From CANKHA01 sp963750965 (GTDB lineage: Bacteria > Pseudomonadota > Alphaproteobacteria > Rhizobiales > Xanthobacteraceae), in contig CAVVSK010000013.1 in the NCBI GenBank assembly GCA_963750965.1, forward strand, positions 286,861 through 350,860: 64,000 nt of DNA, read 5' to 3'. Position numbers and translations under genes: made by a program. Every line of letters starts with the position of its first letter. The stretch's first letter is position 1. Positions 7,864-16,049 of this stretch are shown piece after piece. Below the pieces are notes generated by a model. The model made no database searches, was not told where the DNA came from, and saw only the letters and a program-made list of their open reading frames with translations.

Positions 7864-9338
7864 TGGTAGCACCGCCGGCAACCGATGAGCAGCGGCTGAC
7901 TGCACAAGGTGACTTGCGCGAGCTGATCCGGCTCGCAAGCGAGCGCGGTGAGCTCGAAGTGATCAAGGGCGCCAATACCTATCTCGAGATGGGCGCGCTC
8001 TATGAATTGAGCCTGCGCGACCGCTATCCGCCGCTGCTCTTGTTCGAAGAAATTCCCGGGTACCCGAAAGACTACCGGGTGCTGATGAATGTGCGCTTCT
8101 CGCGCATCTTCCAGAGCGATCTCTCGCTCGAGGCACTGAAGAAATTTCGCGCGCGCCGCCGCTGGGAAGCCGATCCGATTCCGCCGGAATGGGTGGAGAG
8201 CGGGCCGATCACCGAAAACGTCGTGCGCGGCGACGACGTCAATATTCGTGCCTTTCCCGCTGGACATTGGCATGAGCACGACGGAGGGCCCTACATCGGC
8301 ACCGAATGTCTGATCATCAACAAGGATCCGGATTCGGATTGGGTCAATCTCGGCACCTACCGCACGCAGGTGCAGGACGAGAAGACACTCACCGTCTTCA
8401 TCGAGCCCGGAAAGCACGGCAGCATCATCCGCGAAAAATATTGGGCCAAGGGGCAAGCCTGCCCGATGGTGGTCTGCGTGGGGCAGGCGCCAATGCTGGG
8501 AGTCGTGGCGTCTACCTCATCGAAGCAGGGGATATCGGAGCTCGACTCCGCCGGTGGAAGGCTGGGCCACCCAATCAAGGTGGTGCGCGGCGAACTTACC
8601 GGCCTGCCAATTCCAGCCGACGCCGAGCTCGCCTTCGAAGGCTTCATGCCGCCGCCGTCCGAAGAGACCCGGCCGGAAGGTCCCTTCGCCGAGTGGCCGG
8701 GCTATTACGCCACCGATGCCGGCGAGGAGCCGGTGGTGCGCGTCGGCGCGATCTATCACCGCAACGATCCCATTCTGCTCGGACAGCCGCCGGCGAAGCC
8801 GACCTTTCCGGGCCGCCAGCCGAGCCTCGCCGGGATGGCCGCGATTTGGGACGCACTGGAAGCCGCCGGCGTGCCCGGGGTCACCGGCGTTTGGAAGCCG
8901 CTTGGCCCCGGCGTGGGCTTCATGAACGTGATCTCGATCAAACAGATGCATCCGGGCCACGCCAAGATGGCCGGCCTGGTCGCCACCGGCGCGGGGCCGA
9001 GCGCTTACATGGGCCGCATTACCGTGATCGTTGACGAAGACATCGACGTCACCAGCACGCCGGAGATTTTGTGGGCTATGGCGACGCGCTGGGATCCGAA
9101 GACCCAGACCGACATCATCGACGGCTGTTACAGCGGCTATATCGACCCCTCGATCAGCCCGGAGAAGCGGGCGGTCAACGATCACACCTCAGCGCGCATC
9201 ATCATCTATGCGGTGAAGCCCTATCATTGGATGGACAAGTTCCCGGTGGTGAACACCGTCTCAAAACAATATTCGCAGCAGATCGAAGCGAAGTGGAAAG
9301 ACAAGCTACGCTTCCTCGGCGGCATACCGGCTGAATGA
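7860..9338 (+). CDS. UbiD-family (prenylated-FMN) decarboxylase, copy 2
   Basis: 492 residues, paralogous to the UbiD at 3441-4919 with the same key segments: AGHWHEHDGGPYIGTECLII, RPEGPFAEWPGYYATD and HPGHAKMAGLVATG. The ATG at 7860 overlaps the stop of the binding protein; a second ATG at 7863 is the next codon. Like all UbiD enzymes it needs prFMN from UbiX, which is not encoded here. The conserved active-site segments suggest that both copies are active, perhaps on related substrates. The next gene, an NMT1-like protein, starts 19 nt downstream on the same strand, extending the operon. Confidence 0.9.
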   Translation: MMVAPPATDEQRLTAQGDLRELIRLASERGELEVIKGANTYLEMGALYELSLRDRYPPLLLFEEIPGYPKDYRVLMNVRFSRIFQSDLSLEALKKFRARRRWEADPIPPEWVESGPITENVVRGDDVNIRAFPAGHWHEHDGGPYIGTECLIINKDPDSDWVNLGTYRTQVQDEKTLTVFIEPGKHGSIIREKYWAKGQACPMVVCVGQAPMLGVVASTSSKQGISELDSAGGRLGHPIKVVRGELTGLPIPADAELAFEGFMPPPSEETRPEGPFAEWPGYYATDAGEEPVVRVGAIYHRNDPILLGQPPAKPTFPGRQPSLAGMAAIWDALEAAGVPGVTGVWKPLGPGVGFMNVISIKQMHPGHAKMAGLVATGAGPSAYMGRITVIVDEDIDVTSTPEILWAMATRWDPKTQTDIIDGCYSGYIDPSISPEKRAVNDHTSARIIIYAVKPYHWMDKFPVVNTVSKQYSQQIEAKWKDKLRFLGGIPAE

Positions 9339-9356
9339 AGCAAAAAGGAAAGTCCT

Positions 9357-10334
9357 ATGGATAAAGTTCAGTTTCCCTACAGAGCCGCAAGTCATCTGAT
9401 CTTGCTGCACGTCATCGCGGAATCCGGCGCTTGGGAGAGGCACGGTATCGATGTCAACTACGATTTCCAGATTTCATCGTCCGATGCGCATAGCAAGGTG
9501 CCGACGCACGAAGTCGAATTTGTCGGCGGCAATCACGTCTCGACCTATGCGTCCCGCGCGCATGGCGATACCTGGGTCTATCTCGGACAAACGGTCAATC
9601 ACGTTCACAACTCCCTCGTCGTGCGTGAAGACTCCGGCATGAATTCGGTGGCGGATATTCGCGGTAAGAAGCTCGCCACCAGCGGCGCGCATCCCATGCT
9701 GAACGACTGGCTGTTTCTGAAGCAGAATGGCCTGGATAAGGATCGTGACGATTACGAGATGATCAAAACCGTCGCCTACAAGAAGGACGCGATGGACCCG
9801 GAGGAGAAGTTCGGCGGCGCCGCCAAGAAGGTTCCGCTCTGGCAATGGGTGGCCGACAAACGCGCCGACGCATGCTTTATCACCCCGCCGGCGACGCTGT
9901 TTGCGAAGGACGCCGGACTGAAAGTGATCGACCTCGATCCGTTTCCGATGATCTGGTTCACCACCATTTCATCCAGCCTGAGCTTCGTGGAAAAGCATCC
10001 GGACCTCGTCCAGCGCTTCCTCAAAGGCATCATCGAGGGCATTCACTTCTTCAAGACGCAGCGCGAGAAATCGATCAAGATCATCGAGGAACGCTACACG
10101 CGTGACGGCAAGCTCGACCATGCAAAGGCGACCATCGCCTATGACGCCCTTGCGCCGCTGCTTTCGACCAAGCTGTTTCCGCAAATGGATGCGATCTCGA
10201 ACGTGTATCAGGAAGCGGTCTACAAGGATAAAGACTCGCTGAAGGTGAATCCCCTGGAGCTTTGGGATTTCCATCACGTGCGCCAGATCGCTGACACCGG
10301 TTTCGTGGACAACCTCTACGGCCACAATCGGTAA
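9357..10334 (+). CDS. NMT1/THI5-like periplasmic-binding-fold protein without signal peptide
   Basis: 325 residues. The fold is that of NitT/TauT-type substrate-binding proteins: a GVDVNY-like opening (HGIDVNYDFQ), a VREDSGMNSVADIRGKKLA hinge segment and a late HPDLVQRFLKGIIEGIHF segment. There is no N-terminal signal peptide; the chain begins directly with the first beta strand (MDKVQFPYRAASH). So it is either cytoplasmic and enzymatic, as with 4,5-dihydroxyphthalate decarboxylases and THI5 proteins that share this fold, or a misannotated transporter part. AAGGAAAG precedes ATG 9357. No ABC permease or ATPase gene adjoins it, which favours an enzymatic role beside the UbiD. Function unproven. 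Confidence 0.75.
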   Translation: MDKVQFPYRAASHLILLHVIAESGAWERHGIDVNYDFQISSSDAHSKVPTHEVEFVGGNHVSTYASRAHGDTWVYLGQTVNHVHNSLVVREDSGMNSVADIRGKKLATSGAHPMLNDWLFLKQNGLDKDRDDYEMIKTVAYKKDAMDPEEKFGGAAKKVPLWQWVADKRADACFITPPATLFAKDAGLKVIDLDPFPMIWFTTISSSLSFVEKHPDLVQRFLKGIIEGIHFFKTQREKSIKIIEERYTRDGKLDHAKATIAYDALAPLLSTKLFPQMDAISNVYQEAVYKDKDSLKVNPLELWDFHHVRQIADTGFVDNLYGHNR

Positions 10335-10371
10335 GGCCAACGAAGTCCTGATGGCTCGCCCGGCTGCTTTG

Positions 10372-10641
10372 CTACTTGCCCCCTGGTTCCATGCCTTTGG
10401 TCTTGAGGGCCGCGGCAGCCTCCGGTCCGGACAGTATCTTGATGAAGGCTTTCGCCGCGTCGGTCTCCTTTGAGCCCGCCGCAACGCTGCCGGCATAGAC
10501 CGTGTAGTTCTGGATATCGGCAGGTATTGGCCCGACCAGCACCGCATCCTTCACCGCGAGGATTTCGCTGATCTGGTGGATGGCGATGTCGGCCTCGCCG
10601 TTCACGACGCGGGTCGCGACAAGCCCGCCTGGCACCAGCAC
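10372..10641 (-). pseudogene. C-terminal fragment of a ModA-like molybdate/extracellular binding protein
   Basis: About 88 residues matching only the last third of a ModA-type binding protein: LVPGGLVATRVVNGEADIAI, then the HQISEI and DIQNYTVYAG segments and an end near KGMEPGGK. Full-length members have ~250 residues, a signal peptide and an N-terminal domain; none of that is upstream, where the frame enters unrelated sequence (~10645). It is a truncated relic left of a deletion or rearrangement. Its convergent position against the catabolic island marks a likely junction. Confidence 0.7.
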
Positions 10642-10790
10642 CGAGCAGGCCAGTGTAACGGGCCGTCAAAGCACTTCTCGCGGCGTTCGTTATAAGCGCA
10701 ATATTCGATAGCGCGGGGCTGGCGGAAGAGTGGCCGCGGATGTTGTGCCTGACGGGTCGTGAGATTCACCAAACCGCAGTCAGACGACCG

Positions 10791-10809
10791 GCGCCAACTT
10801 AGTTGGCGC
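10791..10809. repeat. Perfect 8-bp inverted repeat around the DUF3618 stop codon
   Basis: GCGCCAAC-TTA-GTTGGCGC. On the reverse strand the 3-nt loop is exactly the TAA stop codon of the DUF3618 gene. No T-tract follows, so it is not a textbook terminator; it may protect the 3' end of the mRNA. Confidence 0.5.
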
Positions 10810-11137
10810 GGGCGCGCGACCGGGTTTTGGACGATTTGCGACTCCTGCGGGTCCCGGCCCCTGCCGACGAAGGCATTCGAGCGCGCGCACGCGCTTGGGC
10901 ATCGGAGTAAATCAGCCAGCCCAAACCTGCGGCAATCAGAATGCATGCCAGTGGATTTGTCCGCACTTGCCGAGAAAGAACCGCGGCAATGTCGCCAGCC
11001 GTGCGCGGTACCTCTGCGCCGAGGAAATCCTTGGCAACCAGCGTAGGCGAGGTGTGATACTCGAGGTCCTGGAGACGCCCGGCAAGGCGCTCACGGGCGC
11101 GATTGGCTTTGCGTTCTAGCTGCTCGGCAGTGGTCAT
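10799..11137 (-). CDS. DUF3618 domain protein
   Basis: 112 residues. The N-terminal half has the DUF3618 pattern (MTTAEQLERKANRARERLAG), followed by a single membrane helix (NPLACILIAAGLGWLIY) and a basic, Arg/Ala-rich tail. These small membrane-anchored proteins occur in alphaproteobacteria next to holin-like and stress genes; their role is unknown. ATG 11137 is preferred over a TTG at 11155, as GGTGA lies just before it. It follows the holin-like gene with 4 nt between stop and start, so the two are one operon. Confidence 0.8.
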   Translation of the reverse strand: MTTAEQLERKANRARERLAGRLQDLEYHTSPTLVAKDFLGAEVPRTAGDIAAVLSRQVRTNPLACILIAAGLGWLIYSDAQARARARMPSSAGAGTRRSRKSSKTRSRARAN

Positions 11138-11141
11138 GCGG

Positions 11142-11576
11142 TCACCTATCGCCAATGATAGCGGCGTCCTTTTGTAATTGGTTGATCGTTTTGGAGGGCG
11201 CCAAATTCTCGGCCCTCAGGCGGCTTACCCCGAACCAAACCAGCGCCGCACCGAAGAGCAAAGCTGCTACTGCAATCAGCAGCGTCGCAACCGCCGGGGA
11301 AAGTCCATATGCAACGAGACCTGCGATCGCGGCCTGCAACAGCAATACGATCGTGGCCAAGAGCAACAAAGCGCCGGCCCCGATCAGCGCTGCGGCAAGG
11401 CCAGTTAACGCCAGCTTCTCCGATATTTCGGTGCGAAGAAGCCGGAATTCGGCAGTAACAAGAGCGGCAATGTCGCGCAGAATGTCCTGGGAGAGATCCG
11501 CGACATTCGTTTCAGGCCGGGCAAGATTGCGGCGTGTTTGCTCACCATTACCAGAGACCGTTTGCCTTGTCGCCAT
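11142..11576 (-). CDS. Phage-holin-family (Phage_holin_3_6-like) membrane protein
   Basis: 144 residues. A soluble N-terminus with NVADLSQDILRDIAALVTAE is followed by two long hydrophobic helices (residues ~57-80 and ~87-110), then a short tail. This is the pattern of the Phage_holin_3_6 / actinobacterial holin-X group. In alphaproteobacteria such genes sit in a conserved pair with DUF3618 and are not part of a prophage; no other phage gene is near. ATG 11576 is used; a GTG three codons upstream is an alternative. Confidence 0.8.
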   Translation of the reverse strand: MATRQTVSGNGEQTRRNLARPETNVADLSQDILRDIAALVTAEFRLLRTEISEKLALTGLAAALIGAGALLLLATIVLLLQAAIAGLVAYGLSPAVATLLIAVAALLFGAALVWFGVSRLRAENLAPSKTINQLQKDAAIIGDR

Positions 11577-11713
11577 ATGCGCCACCGGATGGTGTCATCG
11601 CCATCACATATAACGGTAGCTGCCGGCTCAAGTTCCATTCTCAAGAAGGCGGCCGGTGAATTCCTGGGAACCCGAAATCCCGATGACCATTATCTGTCCG
11701 AACAAAATGATTG

Positions 11714-12775
11714 GTGGAACCCGTGTATTTTCTTGGCCGTACGTTAAAACTGCTTCTGCTTGGGTTTGCCGTCGCGCTTCTATCACCGGTCTGGTTCGTC
11801 CAACTAGCCGCGGCGCCTGTTCAGCTCCATGCTGAAGCCATTAACAAAGCCGAACCGTCGGGCAAGAACCAGCGCAACCTGTCACCGGCCGTTATCGCCA
11901 GGGCACAGATCCTGTTGGATCGGGCCAAATTCTCTCCCGGCGAGATCGATGCGAAGGATGGAGAAAATTTCAAAAAAGCAATTCGCGCCTTTGCGGAAGC
12001 CAACGGCTTGCCTTCATCTGGGGGACTCACAAAGGAGTTTTGGCTCAAGCTTGTTCAAGTTGGGTCCCCACCCGCTGTCACCGAGTATCAAATCACCGAA
12101 GATGACCTCAGAGGGCCCTTTCTTCCTGACCTGCCGCCGAAAATGGAGGACATGAAGGATCTGCCGGCGGTTCCCTACACGAGCGCCGCAGAGGCGCTGG
12201 CAGAAAAATTTCACATGAGCGAAGAGCTGCTCAGGAAACTGAATGCTGAGAGCTCATTCGATCGAGCCGGCGATAAAATTTTCGTCCCCAATATTCTGAC
12301 TGGTGATGCACCAGCGGCAGCCAACCGTGTGGAAATTGTAAAAGCTGCGCAGACGGTCCGTGTCTTTGATGCACAGAACAACATCATTGCGTTCTATCCG
12401 GCGACGGTCGGGAGCGACGAAAAACCCTCGCCATCCGGTACGCTGAAGGTAACAAATATACAGGCCAATCCCTTTTATCGGTACAATCCCAAATACCGTT
12501 TCCAAGGCGTCAGCGCGACCAAGCCTTTCACAATAAAGCCGGGCCCGAACAATCCCGTTGGCCTTGTTTGGATTGGCTTGGCGGCGGAGGGATTTGGGAT
12601 TCACGGTACGCCGGATCCCGCCAAGGTTAGCAAGGTCGAGTCACATGGCTGTATTCGTCTTACCAACTGGGACGCGGACGATCTCTCCAAAAGGGTGACC
12701 AAGGGTACGCCCGTTGTGTTTGTTGATGGCCCCAGCGCGCGCAGCAATACGCGGCATGGTAAACGCAACGGCTAA
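11714..12775 (+). CDS. L,D-transpeptidase (YkuD domain)
   Basis: About 353 residues. An N-terminal hydrophobic helix (LLLLGFAVALLSPVWFV) acts as signal or anchor. Residues ~60-110 look like a peptidoglycan-binding repeat (ARAQILLDRAKFSPGEIDAK), and a YkuD catalytic domain follows with HGTPDP and the catalytic ESHGCIRLTNWD (His and Cys). The enzyme makes 3-3 cross-links in peptidoglycan or attaches proteins in the periplasm. No ATG fits the frame; TTG 11711, GTG 11714 or GTG 11723 must start it, so the exact N-terminus is uncertain. A second, broken transpeptidase lies at 18715-19435. Confidence 0.88.
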   Translation: MEPVYFLGRTLKLLLLGFAVALLSPVWFVQLAAAPVQLHAEAINKAEPSGKNQRNLSPAVIARAQILLDRAKFSPGEIDAKDGENFKKAIRAFAEANGLPSSGGLTKEFWLKLVQVGSPPAVTEYQITEDDLRGPFLPDLPPKMEDMKDLPAVPYTSAAEALAEKFHMSEELLRKLNAESSFDRAGDKIFVPNILTGDAPAAANRVEIVKAAQTVRVFDAQNNIIAFYPATVGSDEKPSPSGTLKVTNIQANPFYRYNPKYRFQGVSATKPFTIKPGPNNPVGLVWIGLAAEGFGIHGTPDPAKVSKVESHGCIRLTNWDADDLSKRVTKGTPVVFVDGPSARSNTRHGKRNG

Positions 12776-12781
12776 TCCCGG

Positions 12782-12814
12782 AGGCGCAACGACCGGCTCA
12801 GTCGGGGTGCGCCT
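12782..12814 (+). terminator. Possible terminator hairpin after the L,D-transpeptidase
   Basis: AGGCGCA at 12782-12788 pairs with TGCGCCT at 12808-12814, with further CCGG/TCGG pairing inside. It lies 6 nt after the transpeptidase stop. No T-run follows, so confidence is low. Confidence 0.35.
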
Positions 12815-13222
12815 TGAGGTCGATGTTACAGGTCTATCGGATAACGGCCATCCGGATCTTTTGACGGCAGGGTTAAATGACAGTGAAAGGACAGCACCGA
12901 CACGACCGGCTCGGTGTTAGGCATAATCGCAAATGCCGATCGGGCCGCGCCTAAAGAACCAGCCCGCCCTGTTCGAGGAAACCCTAGAAATGGCGCCGCT
13001 CTGCGCGCGCACACAGGCCACTGGCCGCAGCAATGCCTTGCGCGCCAGCAGGTGAACCTTTCCTTAATCTGGCGGCCATCGGCCCTAAGTCCTAACCGCG
13101 GACTGTAAGAGTGAGCTCTAACCAGTCCCACGCAGATCACGCCGCCGTGATATAATCATAACGACAGATGAAGCTCCGCGCGACTGACTGCATCGCGCGC
13201 TATCGGGCGAAGTGTGGATGCT
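12815..13222. other. Intergenic stretch, nothing recognised
   Basis: About 400 bases between the L,D-transpeptidase and a small membrane protein. The open frames here are short and have no family resemblance. I see no RNA gene or repeat. Confidence 0.5.
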
Positions 13223-13393
13223 ATGCGTGCTGTCCTCTTTTCGGCTGCTCTTGTTGCGGCGGTTTTGGCGCTGGATTTTGTTGTGTTCGAGGGCCATTAC
13301 CGTCAGGCGACCTGGCAGGAAACGAAATATCGAGGTCAACAATTCAATTACGAAGTTGGATTTTTTCTCAGAAAACTTGGCCTGGTCCGCTAA
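13223..13393 (+). CDS. Small single-span membrane protein (hypothetical)
   Basis: 56 residues, too short for many gene callers. It starts MRAVLFSAALVAAVLALDFV, an N-terminal membrane helix or uncleaved signal, then a short charged part (EGHYRQATWQETKYRGQQFN) ending FFLRKLGLVR. The composition and the helix-plus-soluble layout look coding, and it is preferred over the two overlapping frames, one of which gives an implausibly Cys-rich peptide. No function is known. Similar short proteins are frequent in this group of bacteria, but I cannot name a family. Confidence 0.5.
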   Translation: MRAVLFSAALVAAVLALDFVVFEGHYRQATWQETKYRGQQFNYEVGFFLRKLGLVR

Positions 13394-13453
13394 AGCGCAA
13401 CGGGGAACTCACACACCAAATCTTTAGGTATTAGAGCCAACGTTTAGCTCATT

Positions 13454-13717
13454 ATGCCTATAATGTCTCAGCGGGGGGAAAGACGAATGCCGCGAACGCC
13501 CTCGCGGCGAGCGGCTTCAATTAAAGTGGCGGATGACAGCCCCGATCTGCCCTGCGTCATTTGGGATATGTCAGATAAGGGAGCCAAGCTTGCGGCTGTC
13601 AGGCCGCTGCTGCTACCAGAACGTTTCACGTTGGTGTTCTCGGCTACGGTTCACCGTCGCTGCCAGGTCATGTGGCGCGGCGAAAAGTTCGTTGGCGTGC
13701 AGTTTATCGACGGCTAA
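13454..13717 (+). CDS. PilZ-domain protein
   Basis: 87 residues, a stand-alone PilZ domain. The N-terminal arginine-rich switch (RRMPRTPSRRAASI) corresponds to the RxxxR c-di-GMP-binding motif, and WDMSDKGAKLA is the D/NxSxxG motif; the end CQVMWRGEKFVGVQF is the typical last strands. Such proteins bind c-di-GMP and adjust motility, envelope or polysaccharide synthesis. The start could also be ATG 13463, three codons in. It stands alone, with no diguanylate cyclase nearby. Confidence 0.85.
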   Translation: MPIMSQRGERRMPRTPSRRAASIKVADDSPDLPCVIWDMSDKGAKLAAVRPLLLPERFTLVFSATVHRRCQVMWRGEKFVGVQFIDG

Positions 13718-14045
13718 TCGCCCCTTACGCTGGATTGGGTTCGCCCGTCTTTCAGGTTCGATGCAGTGTTGGCCGGTATCGACCCGCAGTGTTCCTTGCA
13801 GTCCCGCATCCGCTCGCAAGGCATGATCGTTCCTTCCTCCCTATCCCTTTCGGAATCGCGACCTCCCTTCCGGGTAACGCGAGGTTCACAATTTAGTGAG
13901 GGACGAAAGTCCAGTAAAAATGTGGCTGGGATTCGCGCAGACGCTCCTCGGATTCTCATTCTCACCGGTTCGTGAGTTGCCTACCGCCCACGAATCTGTG
14001 CCCCTGCTGCGCTTGTCGCGGACCCGATGATAAAGTGGAGCTTAC
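13718..14045. other. Intergenic stretch, nothing recognised
   Basis: About 330 bases between the PilZ gene and a small hypothetical gene. The overlapping frames are short and Arg/Ser-rich shadows. No promoter, RNA or repeat could be supported. Confidence 0.4.
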
Positions 14046-14258
14046 ATGCTCAGAGCCACTCAGCTCGAAGCCTTGGTGCGCGCCGTGACCGCGGGCAGGA
14101 AGGCGACCTTCAAGAAATTGGCAGCCCGCTATCGCCGTCCGCCGGTCCAATCGTCGTCGCTTGCGACAGCGACCGATGATGAGATCGAGATGCTTGCAGG
14201 CAGGATCGTAGGCCGCTCACTTCCGGAATCTGAAAGGGAACCCGGCGCAGCCGTCTAA
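14046..14258 (+). CDS. Small hypothetical protein
   Basis: 70 residues from ATG 14046, with GGAGC 6 nt upstream. The sequence is basic in the first half (GRKATFKKLAARYRRPP) and acidic in the second (TATDDEIEMLAGRIVG), with a two-helix look. I recognise no family. It is convergent with the YidB-family gene. Confidence 0.4.
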   Translation: MLRATQLEALVRAVTAGRKATFKKLAARYRRPPVQSSSLATATDDEIEMLAGRIVGRSLPESEREPGAAV

Positions 14259-14322
14259 ACGGCTTGCCAGGAGCGCGCGGAAGCGCCCTGACTCCCCACT
14301 GTCTTGCTGCACATGGCGAGGA

Positions 14323-14793
14323 TCAGGCTCGCGAAAACTCCGCTTCCGCTGGAATTCGGCCTTGCGGCGTGTACTTGTCCACCGCCTCGGGGAGCTCACG
14401 CGATAACCGGGCGAGAAGTTCTTCGCGCGACAGGCCAGTTTGCCTGGACAAGGTCTCCAGAACGTCGGAGCCGACCGCCTGCTCGAGTTGAGGCGGCGTA
14501 ACCGGTTTGTTGGGCCCGGTCTTCACCCAGGATTCCGCCGTTTCGCCTTGGCCGTTCTGCTTGAAGCGTTCGAGCAGCTCAGCGAGTCCTCCACTCAAAA
14601 GGCCACCGGCGCTTGCACCGCCTAAAGTGCTGCTCAGCTTTCCGAGCAAGCTGCTGTCACCTTCCCCGGCAGCTCCAGGCGTCCCGCTACCGCTTAGACC
14701 CTTAAGCATTTCCCCGAGCTTCTCCCTGTTCTGGTACCCGGCGATTGCGAGCAGTCCGAGCAGGGCAGTCATCGATGGGTATCCACGGCTCAT
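14323..14793 (-). CDS. YidB-family protein (DUF937)
   Basis: 156 residues. The N-terminus MTALLGLLAIAGYQNREKLG and the glycine/serine-rich middle (LLGKLSSTLGGASAGGLLSG) lead into the YidB C-terminal region: ESWVKTGPNKPVTPPQLEQA and LETLSRQTGLSREELLARLS, ending LPEAVDKYTPQGRIP. The function of YidB is unknown; the family is widespread in Proteobacteria. ATG 14793 is used because GGAG lies 7 nt before it; an ATG at 14805 is possible. Confidence 0.85.
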   Translation of the reverse strand: MSRGYPSMTALLGLLAIAGYQNREKLGEMLKGLSGSGTPGAAGEGDSSLLGKLSSTLGGASAGGLLSGGLAELLERFKQNGQGETAESWVKTGPNKPVTPPQLEQAVGSDVLETLSRQTGLSREELLARLSRELPEAVDKYTPQGRIPAEAEFSRA

Positions 14794-15038
14794 TGCGTGC
14801 TCCATTGGATTGGCATGGGATAAGGAGTGTTCTTGCTAATGTACAACGCCTTCCGAGCGGATGATCGGCGCTGACCTACGGCAAGTACAGAAGCGAACGG
14901 AAGTTCCAAGAAAGCGACGTAACGGATTGCCACGGAGTAGCGGGCACAGGACGCTTGTCCCAGGCTCTGCCTTGACCGATCGACACGGCGACGGCCCGAA
15001 CGGCCCATCTGGCATGCCATTCGATGCGCGTTCGCGGG

Positions 15039-15212
15039 TCAGAAGAGCGCGGCGATGCCAAGCGCCGCGAGCACGACCAGCACGAATATGACCGCCAGGA
15101 GTAGAAAAAAGATGATCTTGGCAGCGCTCGCGGCGCCACGCGCAATGCCTGTAAATCCCAGCGCACCCGCGACGATGGAAACTACAACGAGCACAATCAA
15201 GAGTTTGATCAT
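15039..15212 (-). CDS. DUF1328 (YtjA-family) small membrane protein
   Basis: 57 residues with two hydrophobic helices: MIKLLIVLVVVSIVAGALGF and IIFFLLLAVIFVLVVLAALG, with the family's GIARGAASAAK linker between them. GAGGAGAG lies upstream of ATG 15212, which decides the start against a farther one at 15242. DUF1328 proteins are inner-membrane, often stress- or stationary-phase-induced, and without known activity. Confidence 0.85.
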   Translation of the reverse strand: MIKLLIVLVVVSIVAGALGFTGIARGAASAAKIIFFLLLAVIFVLVVLAALGIAALF

Positions 15213-15374
15213 TACGTGTCTCTCCTCGTCATCGCGGATCATGGTCCACGATGTCAGCCCCGCTCTTTAGCTTGACGGCCTGACGGATGGGGCTGCCATA
15301 CCAAGCAAGAGACACTCCAGCGCAGGCGACAGCGGGAGACCTGGACCCGCTGCCGACGCCCGCTGGTATTCAAA

Positions 15375-15782
15375 TCAGTCACGCAAATCGGCCGGGACCT
15401 TACCGCCGTTTGCCGCCAGCTTGGCCATTACCTGCTTGTGCAACCAGATATTCATCGTTGCGGAATCGTTGGTATCGCCAGTGTAGTTGAGTTCCTTGGC
15501 GAGTTCCTTGCGGGCCGACAGGCTGCTGTCGAGATCGAGCAACTTCATCAGGTCAACGATGGAGTGTTTCCAATCGAGTTTTTCTTTCTTCTGCTTGGCG
15601 AGGTTGTCGAGAGTGGCGCCGACGTCGACATTGGTCATGGGCGCCGTCCCCGTACCGGCAGAAGACGGGGAGCCGCCTGGGGCACTGCCGGGCGCGTTGA
15701 TGCCACCACCTGTAGTCCCGCCTGGCTGCGCCTTAGCAGCATCACCGAAAATCGCTCCCATGATCTTTCCAAAAATGCTCAT
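15375..15782 (-). CDS. DUF3597 domain protein
   Basis: 135 residues. The start MSIFGKIMGAIFG is the standard DUF3597 opening, followed by a Gly/Pro/Ser-rich low-complexity linker (residues ~20-45) and the globular C-terminal part (VDVGATLDNLAKQKKEKLDW to NIWLHKQVMAKLAANGGKVP), which resembles a LysM-adjacent or peptidoglycan-associated fold in described members. Function is unknown. It is a stand-alone gene whose upstream 270 bases precede ycjX. Confidence 0.85.
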   Translation of the reverse strand: MSIFGKIMGAIFGDAAKAQPGGTTGGGINAPGSAPGGSPSSAGTGTAPMTNVDVGATLDNLAKQKKEKLDWKHSIVDLMKLLDLDSSLSARKELAKELNYTGDTNDSATMNIWLHKQVMAKLAANGGKVPADLRD

Positions 15783-16049
15783 TTCTCACTCCGGGTTAAA
15801 CGTTGCAGGGCGTCAAAATATAACTTTTGCTGCTGGAAAAAGTTCGGTTGTGCATGGCGGCAGGTGCCTCACGGGCGTCCTCGGCGAATGCCGAAACTTC
15901 GGGATGGCCCCGAGTCTTAAACTGTTCGCGGGCAGAAGATTTGGCACCTACCCCTCAAGGCAGCAAAATAAAAAATTGTGCTTAGATAAAAGGCGGTCGC
16001 CGTTTCGCTACGCGCTCACGAAACGTAAGTCGGGTAAAGGGAATATACA

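Noticed and set aside
45..10641. Idea that the island is a molybdate transport/molybdoenzyme operon
   Set aside because: Only a MoeA-like partial gene and a ModA fragment support it; there are no ModB/ModC or molybdoenzyme genes in the window.
11142..11576. Holin-like gene as a sign of a prophage
   Set aside because: No endolysin, capsid, integrase or att sites nearby; the pair with DUF3618 is a normal chromosomal arrangement in alphaproteobacteria.
13168..13434. Cys-rich open frame that could suggest a metallothionein-like protein
   Set aside because: It overlaps the better-supported small membrane protein at 13223-13393 in another frame; its cysteines come from GC-rich codons of that gene read out of frame.
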